Positions 12,916 through 20,985 of a DNA stretch of 38,684 bases are shown here, one piece after another. Position numbers and translations under genes: made by a program. Each line of letters opens with the position of its first letter. Positions within the stretch are counted from its first letter, which is position 1. Origin of the DNA: JBOGWA01 sp050693155 (GTDB lineage: Bacteria; Actinomycetota; UBA4738; CALAEC01); contig JBOGWA010000068.1 of assembly GCA_050693155.1 (NCBI GenBank), positions 1 to 38,684 of the forward strand, read 5' to 3'. The notes below the pieces were generated by a model that saw nothing but the letters and a program-made list of their open reading frames with translations, was not told the DNA's origin and made no database searches.

Positions 12916-15334
12916 CGCGACGGCGCGGCCCGGCGACCCATGGCTCGCCCGGCGGCAACACGGCCCCCGCCGCCCTCTTCGATAGCCCCCTCTGTTTCTT
13001 GGCGGTTTCCGTCGGCCTGTCGGGCGGACGGCTCTCCTCCTTCTCGGATTCCTCTTCGTCCCGCGGCTTCCGGAACCGGAAGTAGGCCCAGAACGCTATC
13101 GAGAACAGAGCGAAGCTCACGAACAGGGCAAGGACCGTGAAGAACGGCACGGTGTCCGATGTGGCGATGTACCCGCTACCGGGATCCAGCAGCACCTGGA
13201 TGAACAGGAAGAGGCTCACGCCGAACAACAACGCCCAAACCAGACGACTCCACTTCAGTAGCTTCTGCCCGTCCATGAAGCTCATGGGAATCAGTGCGAA
13301 GAGCACGCCCTCGAGTGCTCCGACGAACATGGCGGCGAGGATCGCGTCCATGACGAGAATCCCGAGCCCTGCGTCGGGGGAGGACGCCGCGCTCTTGACG
13401 GGATCCCAGAGGAACCAGGCGACAAGCCCGGACGTCAGGAGCGCCGCGCTGGAGATCGCGATCGCTCGTCCTTCGAGGTCCTTCGAGAGGCTCGCGGTGA
13501 AACTCGCGGCCGCCACGCTCCCGTACAGGTAGCCCGGCGCAAAGTCGATGGCCCTAGTGATGAGGACGCACGCGCCTGCGATGACGATCGCCCACGGGAA
13601 GAGCGAGAGTGTCATCCGCTCACCCACACGTCGCTGAAGATAAAGGCCCGAGACGATCTCACCGACGATCAACCCGAGGATGATCGTTCCCAGGACGCCC
13701 AGGAACAGCGCGAGCGACCCCTGGTTCCAGCCGAAGTCGGGGCTCAGGAACCCGTAGAGGAGGGCGGTCACGAGGACCAATAGCGACAGCCTGCCACGGC
13801 GACCACGTCCCGCCGCAGACGCGGCTCCTGCCGCTCCCCGCGCTCCACCCTTGCGTCTGAAGCGACGAAACCAGCCCCTGATCTCGTCGTAATGCTCCTC
13901 GAACGTCGAACCGAAGAGCCCTCCCGGAAACAGCAGGATTGGGATCCCGGCGCCGGCGAGTGCCGCCGTAACCAGCGTGCGGCCCGAGACCCAGTCGATC
14001 TCGAATGGCGATGGGAACGAACGAACGAACTCGGTCCGCTGAGGCTCGTCGGGGAGAACCGGCGATGCCAGGGAGGGAGGCGTGAACGTGAACGCCGGCG
14101 AGGGGCTCGGTGTCGGGGACGGCTCGGGTGGCGGACTCGGCTCGGCGGCGGGAGCTGCCACACCCGAAGAGGGGGCGAGCGGCGCCGACGGAGGCGGAGG
14201 AGGCGGCGTCGGTTGCGGAGGCCGGACCCGGGGCAACGTTTCCTGGCTGGTGGCAACCGATTCCGAGGATGAGCCGATCTGGATCACCCCGAGGATCGAG
14301 ATGGCGAAGGAGTCCTGACGACCCGCGCTCCCCCCTCCGTACTCGAACGACTCCCCTTGATTGACGAAGAAGCAGATGACGGTCGGGCAGACGGGCTCGG
14401 GAAACACACCGGCGGGATCGCTGAACCCGAGCTGGTCTTCCCCTTGTGCCTCCAGCGAGAGCGGGACCGAGCTTCGACTCGACGTCCCCACACCACCGGG
14501 AGTTGTCGCCTCGGAATGAGATTCGGTTTGGCCGATCCCGATCCCCAGTCCACTGCAGAACCCGGTAGCCGGGTCCTCGCCGCCAAGGCAGATGTCGAGC
14601 ACCTGCGACTCGGAGTCCGAGGTCGTGACCCCGCCGCTCGTCGACGTCTGGCTATGGGACTCACCGACGCCCACCTGCGCGACTCCATCGCAGTCCGCCT
14701 TCGGCGCGGGATTGGAGCCTCCGAGACAGAGAAAGAGGAGCGCGGCGTGCGACTCGGCCGAGGACCCCGTGCCTTCCTCGCTGCTGGAGCTCTCGGCATA
14801 GAGAATCTGGAGGCAGAGCTGGCCGCCGGTGCCCTCGCAGATCGGAGCGAGGGTATCCGACCGCTCCGCATCCGGCCCCTCTCGCGAGTCGGACGCTGCC
14901 GATCCGATGTCGTTCCCGAAGATCGAGAGCGCGACGGCGTCGCCCTGTGCGGCGCCGTCGTCCTGGGTTCTCGCGCACGTCCTTCCGAACGCGACCGCCT
15001 CCGTATCTCCCGAACCGATCCTGAGCGCGGTGGCGCACGCACCGTCACCTTCGGCGCCCTCGGGATCCGGAGTGTCGTTCGGCGCCGTGTCGTCGTCTTC
15101 GGACGGCTCGTCGGGAATCTGTGACGTGCGGGTTCCACCCGAGCTGGCGAGCGCCGGAAGACCCAGCGCCGCGGGCTCCTGCACCACCGACCGCGCCGGC
15201 TCCCCTGCTCCGGTTCGAGCGGAGAGCCCCGGCGTCCAAGGGGTGAGCGTTAGAGCAAGTAGCGCACCGGCAAGCAGCAGCCGCCTTACTCGCCGCGCTT
15301 CGAGACGCCGTGCGTGAGCACGCCCTCTCGTCAT
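12890..15334 (-). CDS. Large surface/membrane protein with Cys-Ser repeats and about eight membrane helices, unknown
   Basis: An 814-residue protein I cannot name. Order: basic N-terminus with a hydrophobic helix (about 18-36); an acidic Ser/Thr-rich extracellular region with paired cysteines; three to four units of roughly 46 residues (about 173-330) built on ES-S-rich strands and CLGG-x2-PA-x4-C-x-G; a Pro-rich linker (about 366-425); then about eight membrane helices (about 450-765) and a charged tail. The first helix is followed by LLFPGGLFGSTFEEHYDEI (about 465-483), a motif I recall from other actinobacterial membrane proteins of unknown function. ATG at 15334 is chosen because homology-free upstream frame is a shadow. 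TACCCT lies 10 bases upstream. Confidence 0.65.
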   Translation of the reverse strand: MTRGRAHARRLEARRVRRLLLAGALLALTLTPWTPGLSARTGAGEPARSVVQEPAALGLPALASSGGTRTSQIPDEPSEDDDTAPNDTPDPEGAEGDGACATALRIGSGDTEAVAFGRTCARTQDDGAAQGDAVALSIFGNDIGSAASDSREGPDAERSDTLAPICEGTGGQLCLQILYAESSSSEEGTGSSAESHAALLFLCLGGSNPAPKADCDGVAQVGVGESHSQTSTSGGVTTSDSESQVLDICLGGEDPATGFCSGLGIGIGQTESHSEATTPGGVGTSSRSSVPLSLEAQGEDQLGFSDPAGVFPEPVCPTVICFFVNQGESFEYGGGSAGRQDSFAISILGVIQIGSSSESVATSQETLPRVRPPQPTPPPPPPSAPLAPSSGVAAPAAEPSPPPEPSPTPSPSPAFTFTPPSLASPVLPDEPQRTEFVRSFPSPFEIDWVSGRTLVTAALAGAGIPILLFPGGLFGSTFEEHYDEIRGWFRRFRRKGGARGAAGAASAAGRGRRGRLSLLVLVTALLYGFLSPDFGWNQGSLALFLGVLGTIILGLIVGEIVSGLYLQRRVGERMTLSLFPWAIVIAGACVLITRAIDFAPGYLYGSVAAASFTASLSKDLEGRAIAISSAALLTSGLVAWFLWDPVKSAASSPDAGLGILVMDAILAAMFVGALEGVLFALIPMSFMDGQKLLKWSRLVWALLFGVSLFLFIQVLLDPGSGYIATSDTVPFFTVLALFVSFALFSIAFWAYFRFRKPRDEEESEKEESRPPDRPTETAKKQRGLSKRAAGAVLPPGEPWVAGPRRRVKSGRESD

Positions 15335-15344
15335 GATGGCCACC

Positions 15345-15350
15345 AGGGTA
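15345..15350 (-). promoter_or_regulatory. -10 box of the large surface protein gene
   Basis: TACCCT on the minus strand, ten bases before the ATG at 15334. Confidence 0.4.
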
Positions 15351-15378
15351 CCCGCGACGGTTCCTGGATGACGCCGGA

Positions 15379-15384
15379 TAGGAT
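15379..15384 (+). promoter_or_regulatory. -10 box of the cupredoxin lipoprotein gene
   Basis: TAGGAT, seven bases before a GTG at 15392 and four before the ATG at 15389. AGGA within it could also act as a ribosome site for 15389. Confidence 0.4.
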
Positions 15385-15388
15385 GATT

Positions 15389-15802
15389 ATGGTGTCTGCC
15401 AATTCGCTTCGTCGAGCGCGAACCCCTTTGCTGGCCGTCATGTTGCTTTTTGCAGCGTGTGGCCCCTCTCGGGAGCCTTCGGCGAGCCCACCGGCGTCCG
15501 AAACCCCCAGTCCCGAACCCACCGTCTCGCCGGCGGCCAGTGCGAAGGAGATCGAGGTGGAAGTGGAAGACGGCCGGGTGCGGGGACCCGAAGAGGTCAC
15601 GGTCGCACTTGGAACCAGGGTGGACCTCGAGGTGGAAAGCGATGTCGCCGACGAGGTGCACGTCCACGGCTACGACCTGTTCCAGGACGTCGGACCGGCG
15701 TCTCGGGCTGTCATCGTGTTCACCGCGAGCATCACCGGAATCTTCGAAGTCGAACTCGAGAGCGCGGGGTTGCTGCTCCTGCGGCTCGAGGTCACTCCGT
15801 GA
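15389..15802 (+). CDS. Cupredoxin-like lipoprotein
   Basis: An exported lipoprotein of about 137 residues. The signal peptide ends in the lipobox LLFAAC, followed by a Pro/Ser/Thr-rich spacer (about residues 24-48) and a cupredoxin-like beta domain with EIEVEVEDGRVRGPEEVTV, DEVHVHGYDLFQDV and GIFEVELESAGLLLLRLEV. Two His are present in VHVHGYD, but the Cys, second His and Met of a type 1 copper site are absent, so copper binding is doubtful. The next gene starts in its stop codon (GTGA overlap), a pairing I recall in other actinobacteria. The start could be 15383, 15389 or 15392. Confidence 0.7.
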   Translation: MVSANSLRRARTPLLAVMLLFAACGPSREPSASPPASETPSPEPTVSPAASAKEIEVEVEDGRVRGPEEVTVALGTRVDLEVESDVADEVHVHGYDLFQDVGPASRAVIVFTASITGIFEVELESAGLLLLRLEVTP

Positions 15803-17181
15803 CTCGGCGGGCTCTAAGGCTCGGTCTGGTCGCGGGCATCCTCGTCGCGGCTCTCGCCGATGCCAGTCCGGCGTCCGCCCACGGGATCGGAGGGCGCATC
15901 GACCTTCCGGTTCCGATCTCCCTGTTCATCTGGGGCGCGACGGCGGTTCTCGTCGTGTCTTTCGTCGCGCTCGGAGTCCTCTGGACACGTCCGAGGTTCG
16001 AGACGCCGAGACCGGGCCGACCGCTCCCCGATTCCATCCAGCGAATCTTGACGAGCAGGACGCTCGAGTGGCTGGTGCGAGCGGGCGCCCTCGGGCTCTT
16101 CCTTGTGGTTGCGGCCGCCGCCGCCGCCGGCGAGGACACGACCTCTGGGAACCTCGCGCCGCTCTTCATTTACGTCTGGGTCTGGGTGGGCCTCGCGTTC
16201 GCCCACGCGCTGTTCGGCAATCTCTGGGCGACGATCTCACCGTTCGATTCCCTGGCCCGCTTGCTCTCGATCGGCGACCGGCCGAGGCGCCCCTACCCCA
16301 AGGCATGGGGGAAGTGGCCGGGCGCTCTCCTGCTGTTCGGGTTCGTCTGGCTCGAGCTGGCGCACCCCTCCGGCTCGTCTCCGCGCGTCCTCGCGCTGGC
16401 GATCGCTGCCTACACGGTCGGAACGCTTTCCGGCATGGCCGTCTTCGGCCGGGACTCCTGGAACCAAAACGGCGAAGCGTTCGCCGTCTACTTCGGACTT
16501 TTTTCCCTGATCTCGCCGTTCGGGCGTGATTCGGAAGGACGCGCGGTCCTTCGACCGCCCCTCTCCGGACTTGCAACGGTTCGTCCCCAACCGGGCCTCG
16601 TGCCCTTCCTCATGGTCTCGATCGGGTCGACCTCCTTCGACGGCTTCAGCGCATCCGACATGTGGCTGCGGGCCACGGGAACGCTCGGTCGAGGAGCGCG
16701 GGCCCTTGCCGACACCGGAGGTCTCGTGGGGATGGTTCTCCTTGTTTCTCTCGCGTACGTGCTCGCGATGACGGCGGCTGCGGCGCTGGTTCGACAGCCG
16801 CGCAACTGGCATCCGCTCGCCGTCCGCTTCGTGCACAGCCTCGTCCCGATCGCCTTTGCATACGCGGCCGCCCACTATTTCTCTCTGCTCGTGCTCGAGG
16901 GTCAGCAGGGACTCCGACTCCTTTCGGACCCCTTCGGGGAGGGATGGAACCTCTTGGGCACGGCGGGATACCAACTCAACCTCACGCTTCTTTCGGCGAA
17001 CGCGATCTGGCTCGTGCAGGTCGCCGCGATCGTCGCCGGCCACGTGGCGGGTGTCGTCCTAGCGCACGATCGCTCCGTCGCGATCTTCCATGCCGATATC
17101 GCCGTTCGATCCCAATACGTCCTGCTCGCGATCATGGTGATGTTCACGATCGGCGGGCTGCTCATCCTCTCGGGAGCCTGA
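15799..17181 (+). CDS. Polytopic membrane protein (often labelled fenitrothion hydrolase-like), function unknown
   Basis: A 460-residue integral membrane protein with about eleven or twelve hydrophobic segments. The N-terminus has a signal-like helix ending ASPASAHGIGGRIDLPVP, a pattern I associate with actinobacterial proteins annotated after the fenitrothion hydrolase FedB, although a hydrolase role is unproven. Other visible blocks are FAHALFGNLWATISPF, SGMAVFGRDSWNQNGE and FVHSLVPIAFAYAAAHYFSL, with polar and His residues in the membrane. GTG at 15799 overlaps the stop of the cupredoxin lipoprotein by 4 bp, so the two are translationally coupled and probably act together at the membrane. 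Confidence 0.65.
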   Translation: MTRRALRLGLVAGILVAALADASPASAHGIGGRIDLPVPISLFIWGATAVLVVSFVALGVLWTRPRFETPRPGRPLPDSIQRILTSRTLEWLVRAGALGLFLVVAAAAAAGEDTTSGNLAPLFIYVWVWVGLAFAHALFGNLWATISPFDSLARLLSIGDRPRRPYPKAWGKWPGALLLFGFVWLELAHPSGSSPRVLALAIAAYTVGTLSGMAVFGRDSWNQNGEAFAVYFGLFSLISPFGRDSEGRAVLRPPLSGLATVRPQPGLVPFLMVSIGSTSFDGFSASDMWLRATGTLGRGARALADTGGLVGMVLLVSLAYVLAMTAAAALVRQPRNWHPLAVRFVHSLVPIAFAYAAAHYFSLLVLEGQQGLRLLSDPFGEGWNLLGTAGYQLNLTLLSANAIWLVQVAAIVAGHVAGVVLAHDRSVAIFHADIAVRSQYVLLAIMVMFTIGGLLILSGA

Positions 17182-17182
17182 C

Positions 17183-17485
17183 GTGATTGGGCTCGGACCC
17201 CCGATCGCCCACGCAGGAGGGTGGGATGAGCTCCTCATCGCCCTCGGCGTCATCCTCCTCCTCGTCGGCCCGCGCGCCGTCCGTCAGCGGCTTCGCGACC
17301 GAGGGTCCGAGGCCAGCGCGGCGGGCCCCTGCGCTTATTGCGGGTTCCGGCTCCCCCGAGGCGTCGATCGATGCGAGGAGTGCGGGTTCCGGGCTAGACG
17401 CCGCGCTCCGCTCGATGCCAATCCCGCGGGGCGATCAGCCTCTCGGCCTCGGCCGGGCCCCAGGACCCGGGCTCGTACTCGATGA
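17183..17485 (+). CDS. Small membrane protein with a zinc-ribbon motif
   Basis: A 100-residue protein: one hydrophobic helix (about residues 15-29, ELLIALGVILLLVGP), a basic stretch, a zinc ribbon CAYCGFRLPRGVDRCEECGF (about 50-69), and an Arg/Pro tail. The tail lies in the 92-bp overlap with zwf on the other strand and is probably run-on. The start GTG at 17183 is 1 bp after the preceding stop, so it likely belongs to the cupredoxin operon. Function unknown. Confidence 0.55.
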   Translation: MIGLGPPIAHAGGWDELLIALGVILLLVGPRAVRQRLRDRGSEASAAGPCAYCGFRLPRGVDRCEECGFRARRRAPLDANPAGRSASRPRPGPRTRARTR

Positions 17486-18827
17486 CGGGAGGGAGATCTT
17501 CCAGGACCGGGGCGAGTATCTCCCACGCCCGCTCCACGCCGTCTTGCCTCGTGAACAGGGTGTGGTCGCCTTCCATTGCCTCGAGGAGTAGCAGCTCGTA
17601 GGCCTCGACCATCGACGTCCCGAAGGTCTCCCCATAGTCGAAGTCGAGCGCCGCCCGGTCGAGGGAGACCCCGTAACCGGGTCGGCGGACGGTGAACGCG
17701 AGCGAGACACCTTCGTCCGGCTGGATGCGAATTACCAGGTGGTCCGCCGCGAGGTCTCGGTCGACGCCCATCTGCTCGAACATGAGGTGTGGTACCCCGC
17801 GAAAGACGATCGTCGCTTCGGCGTATCGTCCCGACAGGCGTTTGCCGCTTCTCAGATAGAAGGGCACCCCCGCCCAACGCCAGTTATCCACCTCGGTCGT
17901 CATGGCAACGAAGGTCTCAACGGGGGAGTTCGGGTCGACGCCGTCCTCGCTCCTGTAACCGCGGTACTGGCCACGAACCACATCGGCAGGCCCGATCGGC
18001 CGCATCGATCGGAGCACCTTGAGCGTCTCATCGCGGAGCGGCTCGGGCTCGAATGAACCCGGGGGCTCCATCGCTAGGAACGTGAGCACTTGGAAAAGGT
18101 GCGTCTGGACCATGTCGCGAAGCGCCCCGGTTCGCTCGTAGAAGTGTCCGCGCCCCTCGATCCCGATCTCCTCGGCCACGGTGAGCTGGACGTGATCGAC
18201 GTATCGACGATTCCAAAGGGGCTCGAAGAACGCATTCGCGAACCGAAGCACGAGGATGTTCTGAACGGTTTCCTTGCCGAGATAGTGGTCGATCCGGAAG
18301 ATCTGGGACTCGTCGAAGACTTCATGGACGATCGCGTTCAGCTCCTTCGAACTGGCGAGATCGCTCCCAAAGGGTTTCTCGATGACGATCCGGGCGCCGC
18401 CGGCCATCCCTTCCTCTCCGATCCGTCGCACGATGTCGGGAACCACCTCCGGAGGCGTCGCGCAGTAGAAGAAGCGCCGGCCCTGCGTCCCGCGACGCTT
18501 GTCGAGGTCCTCGAGATGCTCGCGAAGATCGGAGAACGATCCCGCGTCCCCGAACTCCCCGGCAACGTAGGAGAGGTTCTGGGCGAACCGCCCCCACGGC
18601 TCCTCCTCGATCGCGCACCGGCAGAAGGTCTCGGCCGCACCCCTCGCTTCCGCGACGAACTCATCGCGGGTCTTGGCGGTCCGCGCGTATCCGACGATGG
18701 CGACCGGCTCGGGAAGCAGATCTTCCAGGAACAGGTGGTAAAGACCCGGGATCAGCTTTCTGCGTGTGAGATCGCCCGAGGCGCCGAACACGACGACGGC
18801 CTGCGGTTCCTGCGTTGGTCGGGTCAC
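17394..18827 (-). CDS. zwf: Glucose-6-phosphate 1-dehydrogenase
   Basis: A 477-residue enzyme of the oxidative pentose phosphate pathway, oxidising glucose 6-phosphate to 6-phosphogluconolactone with NADP. The NADP loop FGASGDLTRRKLIPGLY begins at residue 14. VIEKPFGSDL is at 148-157, and the substrate and catalytic segment FRIDHYLGKETVQN at 177-190 includes His181. Length matches the family. It overlaps the upstream gnd by 4 bp (ATGA type), so the two are co-translated. The 3' end overlaps the zinc-ribbon gene by 92 bp. No pgl or opcA follows. Confidence 0.95.
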   Translation of the reverse strand: MTRPTQEPQAVVVFGASGDLTRRKLIPGLYHLFLEDLLPEPVAIVGYARTAKTRDEFVAEARGAAETFCRCAIEEEPWGRFAQNLSYVAGEFGDAGSFSDLREHLEDLDKRRGTQGRRFFYCATPPEVVPDIVRRIGEEGMAGGARIVIEKPFGSDLASSKELNAIVHEVFDESQIFRIDHYLGKETVQNILVLRFANAFFEPLWNRRYVDHVQLTVAEEIGIEGRGHFYERTGALRDMVQTHLFQVLTFLAMEPPGSFEPEPLRDETLKVLRSMRPIGPADVVRGQYRGYRSEDGVDPNSPVETFVAMTTEVDNWRWAGVPFYLRSGKRLSGRYAEATIVFRGVPHLMFEQMGVDRDLAADHLVIRIQPDEGVSLAFTVRRPGYGVSLDRAALDFDYGETFGTSMVEAYELLLLEAMEGDHTLFTRQDGVERAWEILAPVLEDLPPVIEYEPGSWGPAEAERLIAPRDWHRAERGV

Positions 18828-19726
18828 TCGTCCGAGGACTTCACGGCGTGACCGCCGAACTCGTTGCGGAGCGCCGCAATCACCTTCGCCGCAAAGGACT
18901 CGTCTTGGCGCGACGCGAACCGAGCGAACAGCGATAGGGCCGTCACCGGGGCGGGGACGTTTTCCTCGATGGCCTCGAGGACCGCCCAGCGGCCCTCACC
19001 AGAGTCCTCGACGTAGCCCTTGATGCGCTCGAGGGTCGGGTCCTCCTCGAGCGCTCGAGCCAGGAGGTCGAGCAGCCACGAGCGAACGACGCTTCCGCGC
19101 CGCCAGAGCTCAGCCACTTGATGCAGGTCGATATCGAGCTCGGATTCCATCAGGATCTCGAACCCCTCCCCGTACGCCTGGAGGAGACCGTATTCGATCC
19201 CGTTGTGAACCATCTTCACGAAGTGGCCCGAGCCGCTCGGTCCGAGGTGCGCCCATCCGGACTCCGGAGCGAGCGCATCGAAGATCGGCGCGAGGCGCTC
19301 CACGGCCTCCGCATCCCCGCCGATCATGAGGCAGTAGCCCTCGCGCAACCCCCAGATGCCTCCCGAGACTCCGGTGTCGACAAGCGTGATCCCCTGGGCT
19401 GCAAGGGATTCGGCACGCCGGATCGACTCGCGGAAGTTCGAGTTCCCGCCGTCGACGATGGTTTCGCCCGAGTCGAGGAGCTCTGCGAGGCGACCGACCA
19501 CTTCCTCCGTGGGGGCCCCTGCGGGGACCATCGACCAGACCGTACGAGGCCGCTCGAGCGCGTCGGCCAGCTCTTCCAGGGAAGACACGGTGCGAAGACC
19601 TCGTTTCCCGGCTTCACCTCTACTCGACTCGCTCCGCGCGTACCCGATCACATCGTGCCCCGCATCGACGAGACGGGTCGCCATGTTCCCACCCATCCTG
19701 CCAAGACCGACCATCCCGATTTGCAT
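18824..19726 (-). CDS. gnd: 6-phosphogluconate dehydrogenase, short (YqeC/GndA) type
   Basis: A 300-residue decarboxylating 6-phosphogluconate dehydrogenase of the short class. The Rossmann motif MVGLGRMGGNMATRL is at residues 5-19. Substrate and catalytic motifs are IVDGGNSNFRES, VDTGVSGGIWGLREGYCLM and HFVKMVHNGIEYG, with the catalytic Lys in the last. The long C-terminal domain of the 470-residue class is absent, as normal here. The ATG at 19726 has GAGG upstream. It runs after the Rieske gene with a 22-bp gap and overlaps zwf by 4 bp, placing the two NADPH-forming steps together. Confidence 0.92.
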   Translation of the reverse strand: MQIGMVGLGRMGGNMATRLVDAGHDVIGYARSESSRGEAGKRGLRTVSSLEELADALERPRTVWSMVPAGAPTEEVVGRLAELLDSGETIVDGGNSNFRESIRRAESLAAQGITLVDTGVSGGIWGLREGYCLMIGGDAEAVERLAPIFDALAPESGWAHLGPSGSGHFVKMVHNGIEYGLLQAYGEGFEILMESELDIDLHQVAELWRRGSVVRSWLLDLLARALEEDPTLERIKGYVEDSGEGRWAVLEAIEENVPAPVTALSLFARFASRQDESFAAKVIAALRNEFGGHAVKSSDE

Positions 19727-19748
19727 CCCAGGCCTCGGTGCGGTTCGG

Positions 19749-20057
19749 CTAGACCTCGACCTTCAGTTCTCCGTCCTCGTCCCTCACCCCGTACGTTGAA
19801 ACGGGCTCGCTGGCGGGTGGGTTCAAGACCTCTCCGGTTCGAACGTCGAACTTACTCCCGTGACAAACGCACGCAATCGTGGTGTCCTCGAGGTCGCCGT
19901 CGGCGAGCGAGCATTCTCGGTGGGTGCATAAGCCGTCGATCGCGTAGAACGCCCCATCGACGTTCACGATCGCGATCTCCTGACCGTGGACGTTGAATTC
20001 GCGAATCTCTCCCTGGGGAACGTCATCCACTCGACCGACCGTCACGAACTCGGCCAT
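19749..20057 (-). CDS. Soluble Rieske [2Fe-2S] ferredoxin
   Basis: A 102-residue Rieske protein without a membrane anchor. Cluster ligands are Cys44-His46 in CTHREC and Cys63-His66 in CVCHGSKFD. Cys49 and Cys65, equivalent to the disulfide pair of cytochrome bc1-type Rieske proteins, are both present. It resembles the ferredoxin component of ring-hydroxylating dioxygenases, but no oxygenase or reductase gene is near. It sits between the beta-hydroxyacid dehydrogenase (27 bp upstream) and gnd (22 bp downstream) in one apparent operon. GGGGGG before the ATG serves as ribosome site. Electron partner unknown. Confidence 0.85.
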   Translation of the reverse strand: MAEFVTVGRVDDVPQGEIREFNVHGQEIAIVNVDGAFYAIDGLCTHRECSLADGDLEDTTIACVCHGSKFDVRTGEVLNPPASEPVSTYGVRDEDGELKVEV

Positions 20058-20084
20058 CGGACCCCCCTTTCACTCATTGCGAGA

Positions 20085-20975
20085 TTACCGGTCTCTGGCA
20101 ACGACCGTCGCCAGGCGTTCCCGGATGGCGCGAGCAAGCGCGGCGATGTCTTCCTCACCGTAGCCCGCCGCGACGAGCTCATCCTCGATCGCGGCAACGA
20201 GGCGAGCACCCGGCAGCGGCACACCGAGGCGGTCCGCTTCTTCGAGGACGATCCGAAGGTCCTTCCTGTGCAGGCTGACTTTGAAGCCGAGCGGGTATCG
20301 CCCCTCGACGATCCGTTGCCCGCGGTTCGTAAGCGCCCAGGAGGAAGCGGCGCCCGCAGACAGCGCCTCGATCAGAAGCTCACCCTGGAGGCCGGCCTCG
20401 ATTCCGCAGACGAGGCCCTCGGCAACAGCGAGATACGTGCCGGCAACGATCACCTGGTTCACGGCCTTCGCCATCTGTCCGGCGCCGGACGGGCCGAAGT
20501 GTGTGATCGTCGACCCGAGCGCCCCGAGCACGGGACGGACTCGGTCGAGCGCCTCTTCCTCTCCACCGGCGAAGATCGTGAGCGTCCCACGCTCGGCGCC
20601 CTCGGTTCCGCCGGAGACCGGGGCATCCACCATGCTCAGATCGCTCTGGGCGAGACGACCCGCGAACTCCCGCGTCGCCGTCGGCGAGATCGTGCTCATG
20701 TCGACAACGACGGCATCGGAGGGGGCTCCCTCGGCGACGCCGGCGTCTCCGAAAAGGACCTCCTCGACATCCGCCGTGTCACTCACGATCACGACGATGA
20801 CCTCCGCGCCACCGGCCGACTCGGATGGGGTACTCGCCCGAGCGGCGCCCTTGGCCGCCAGCGGTACCTCGCGTTCGCGCGTCCGGTTGTGCACCGTGAC
20901 CGCATGACCGGCATCGATCAGCCTCGCGGCCATGCGCCGCCCCATCTCGCCGAGGCCGACGAATCCCACCCGCAT
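20085..20975 (-). CDS. Beta-hydroxyacid dehydrogenase (3-hydroxyisobutyrate dehydrogenase family)
   Basis: A 296-residue NAD(P) enzyme of the beta-hydroxyacid dehydrogenase family. The Rossmann motif is VGFVGLGEMGRRMA at residues 3-16. HNRTRE after the second strand (29-34) points to NADP. The substrate motif is VDAPVSGGTEGAERG, and the catalytic Lys is in GAGQMAKAVNQV. It could act on 3-hydroxyisobutyrate, tartronate semialdehyde, glyoxylate or succinic semialdehyde; the sequence does not decide. The frame extends far upstream, but the ATG at 20975 begins the fold exactly. It is the first gene of the operon continuing to Rieske, gnd and zwf, and is divergent from the gene at 20986 with only 10 bp between. 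Confidence 0.85.
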   Translation of the reverse strand: MRVGFVGLGEMGRRMAARLIDAGHAVTVHNRTREREVPLAAKGAARASTPSESAGGAEVIVVIVSDTADVEEVLFGDAGVAEGAPSDAVVVDMSTISPTATREFAGRLAQSDLSMVDAPVSGGTEGAERGTLTIFAGGEEEALDRVRPVLGALGSTITHFGPSGAGQMAKAVNQVIVAGTYLAVAEGLVCGIEAGLQGELLIEALSAGAASSWALTNRGQRIVEGRYPLGFKVSLHRKDLRIVLEEADRLGVPLPGARLVAAIEDELVAAGYGEEDIAALARAIRERLATVVARDR

Positions 20976-20985
20976 GGTGCACAGA

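Noticed and set aside
15335..15667. Upstream extension of the large surface protein frame
   Set aside because: It is antisense to the cupredoxin lipoprotein and would place the signal-like helix far from the N-terminus.
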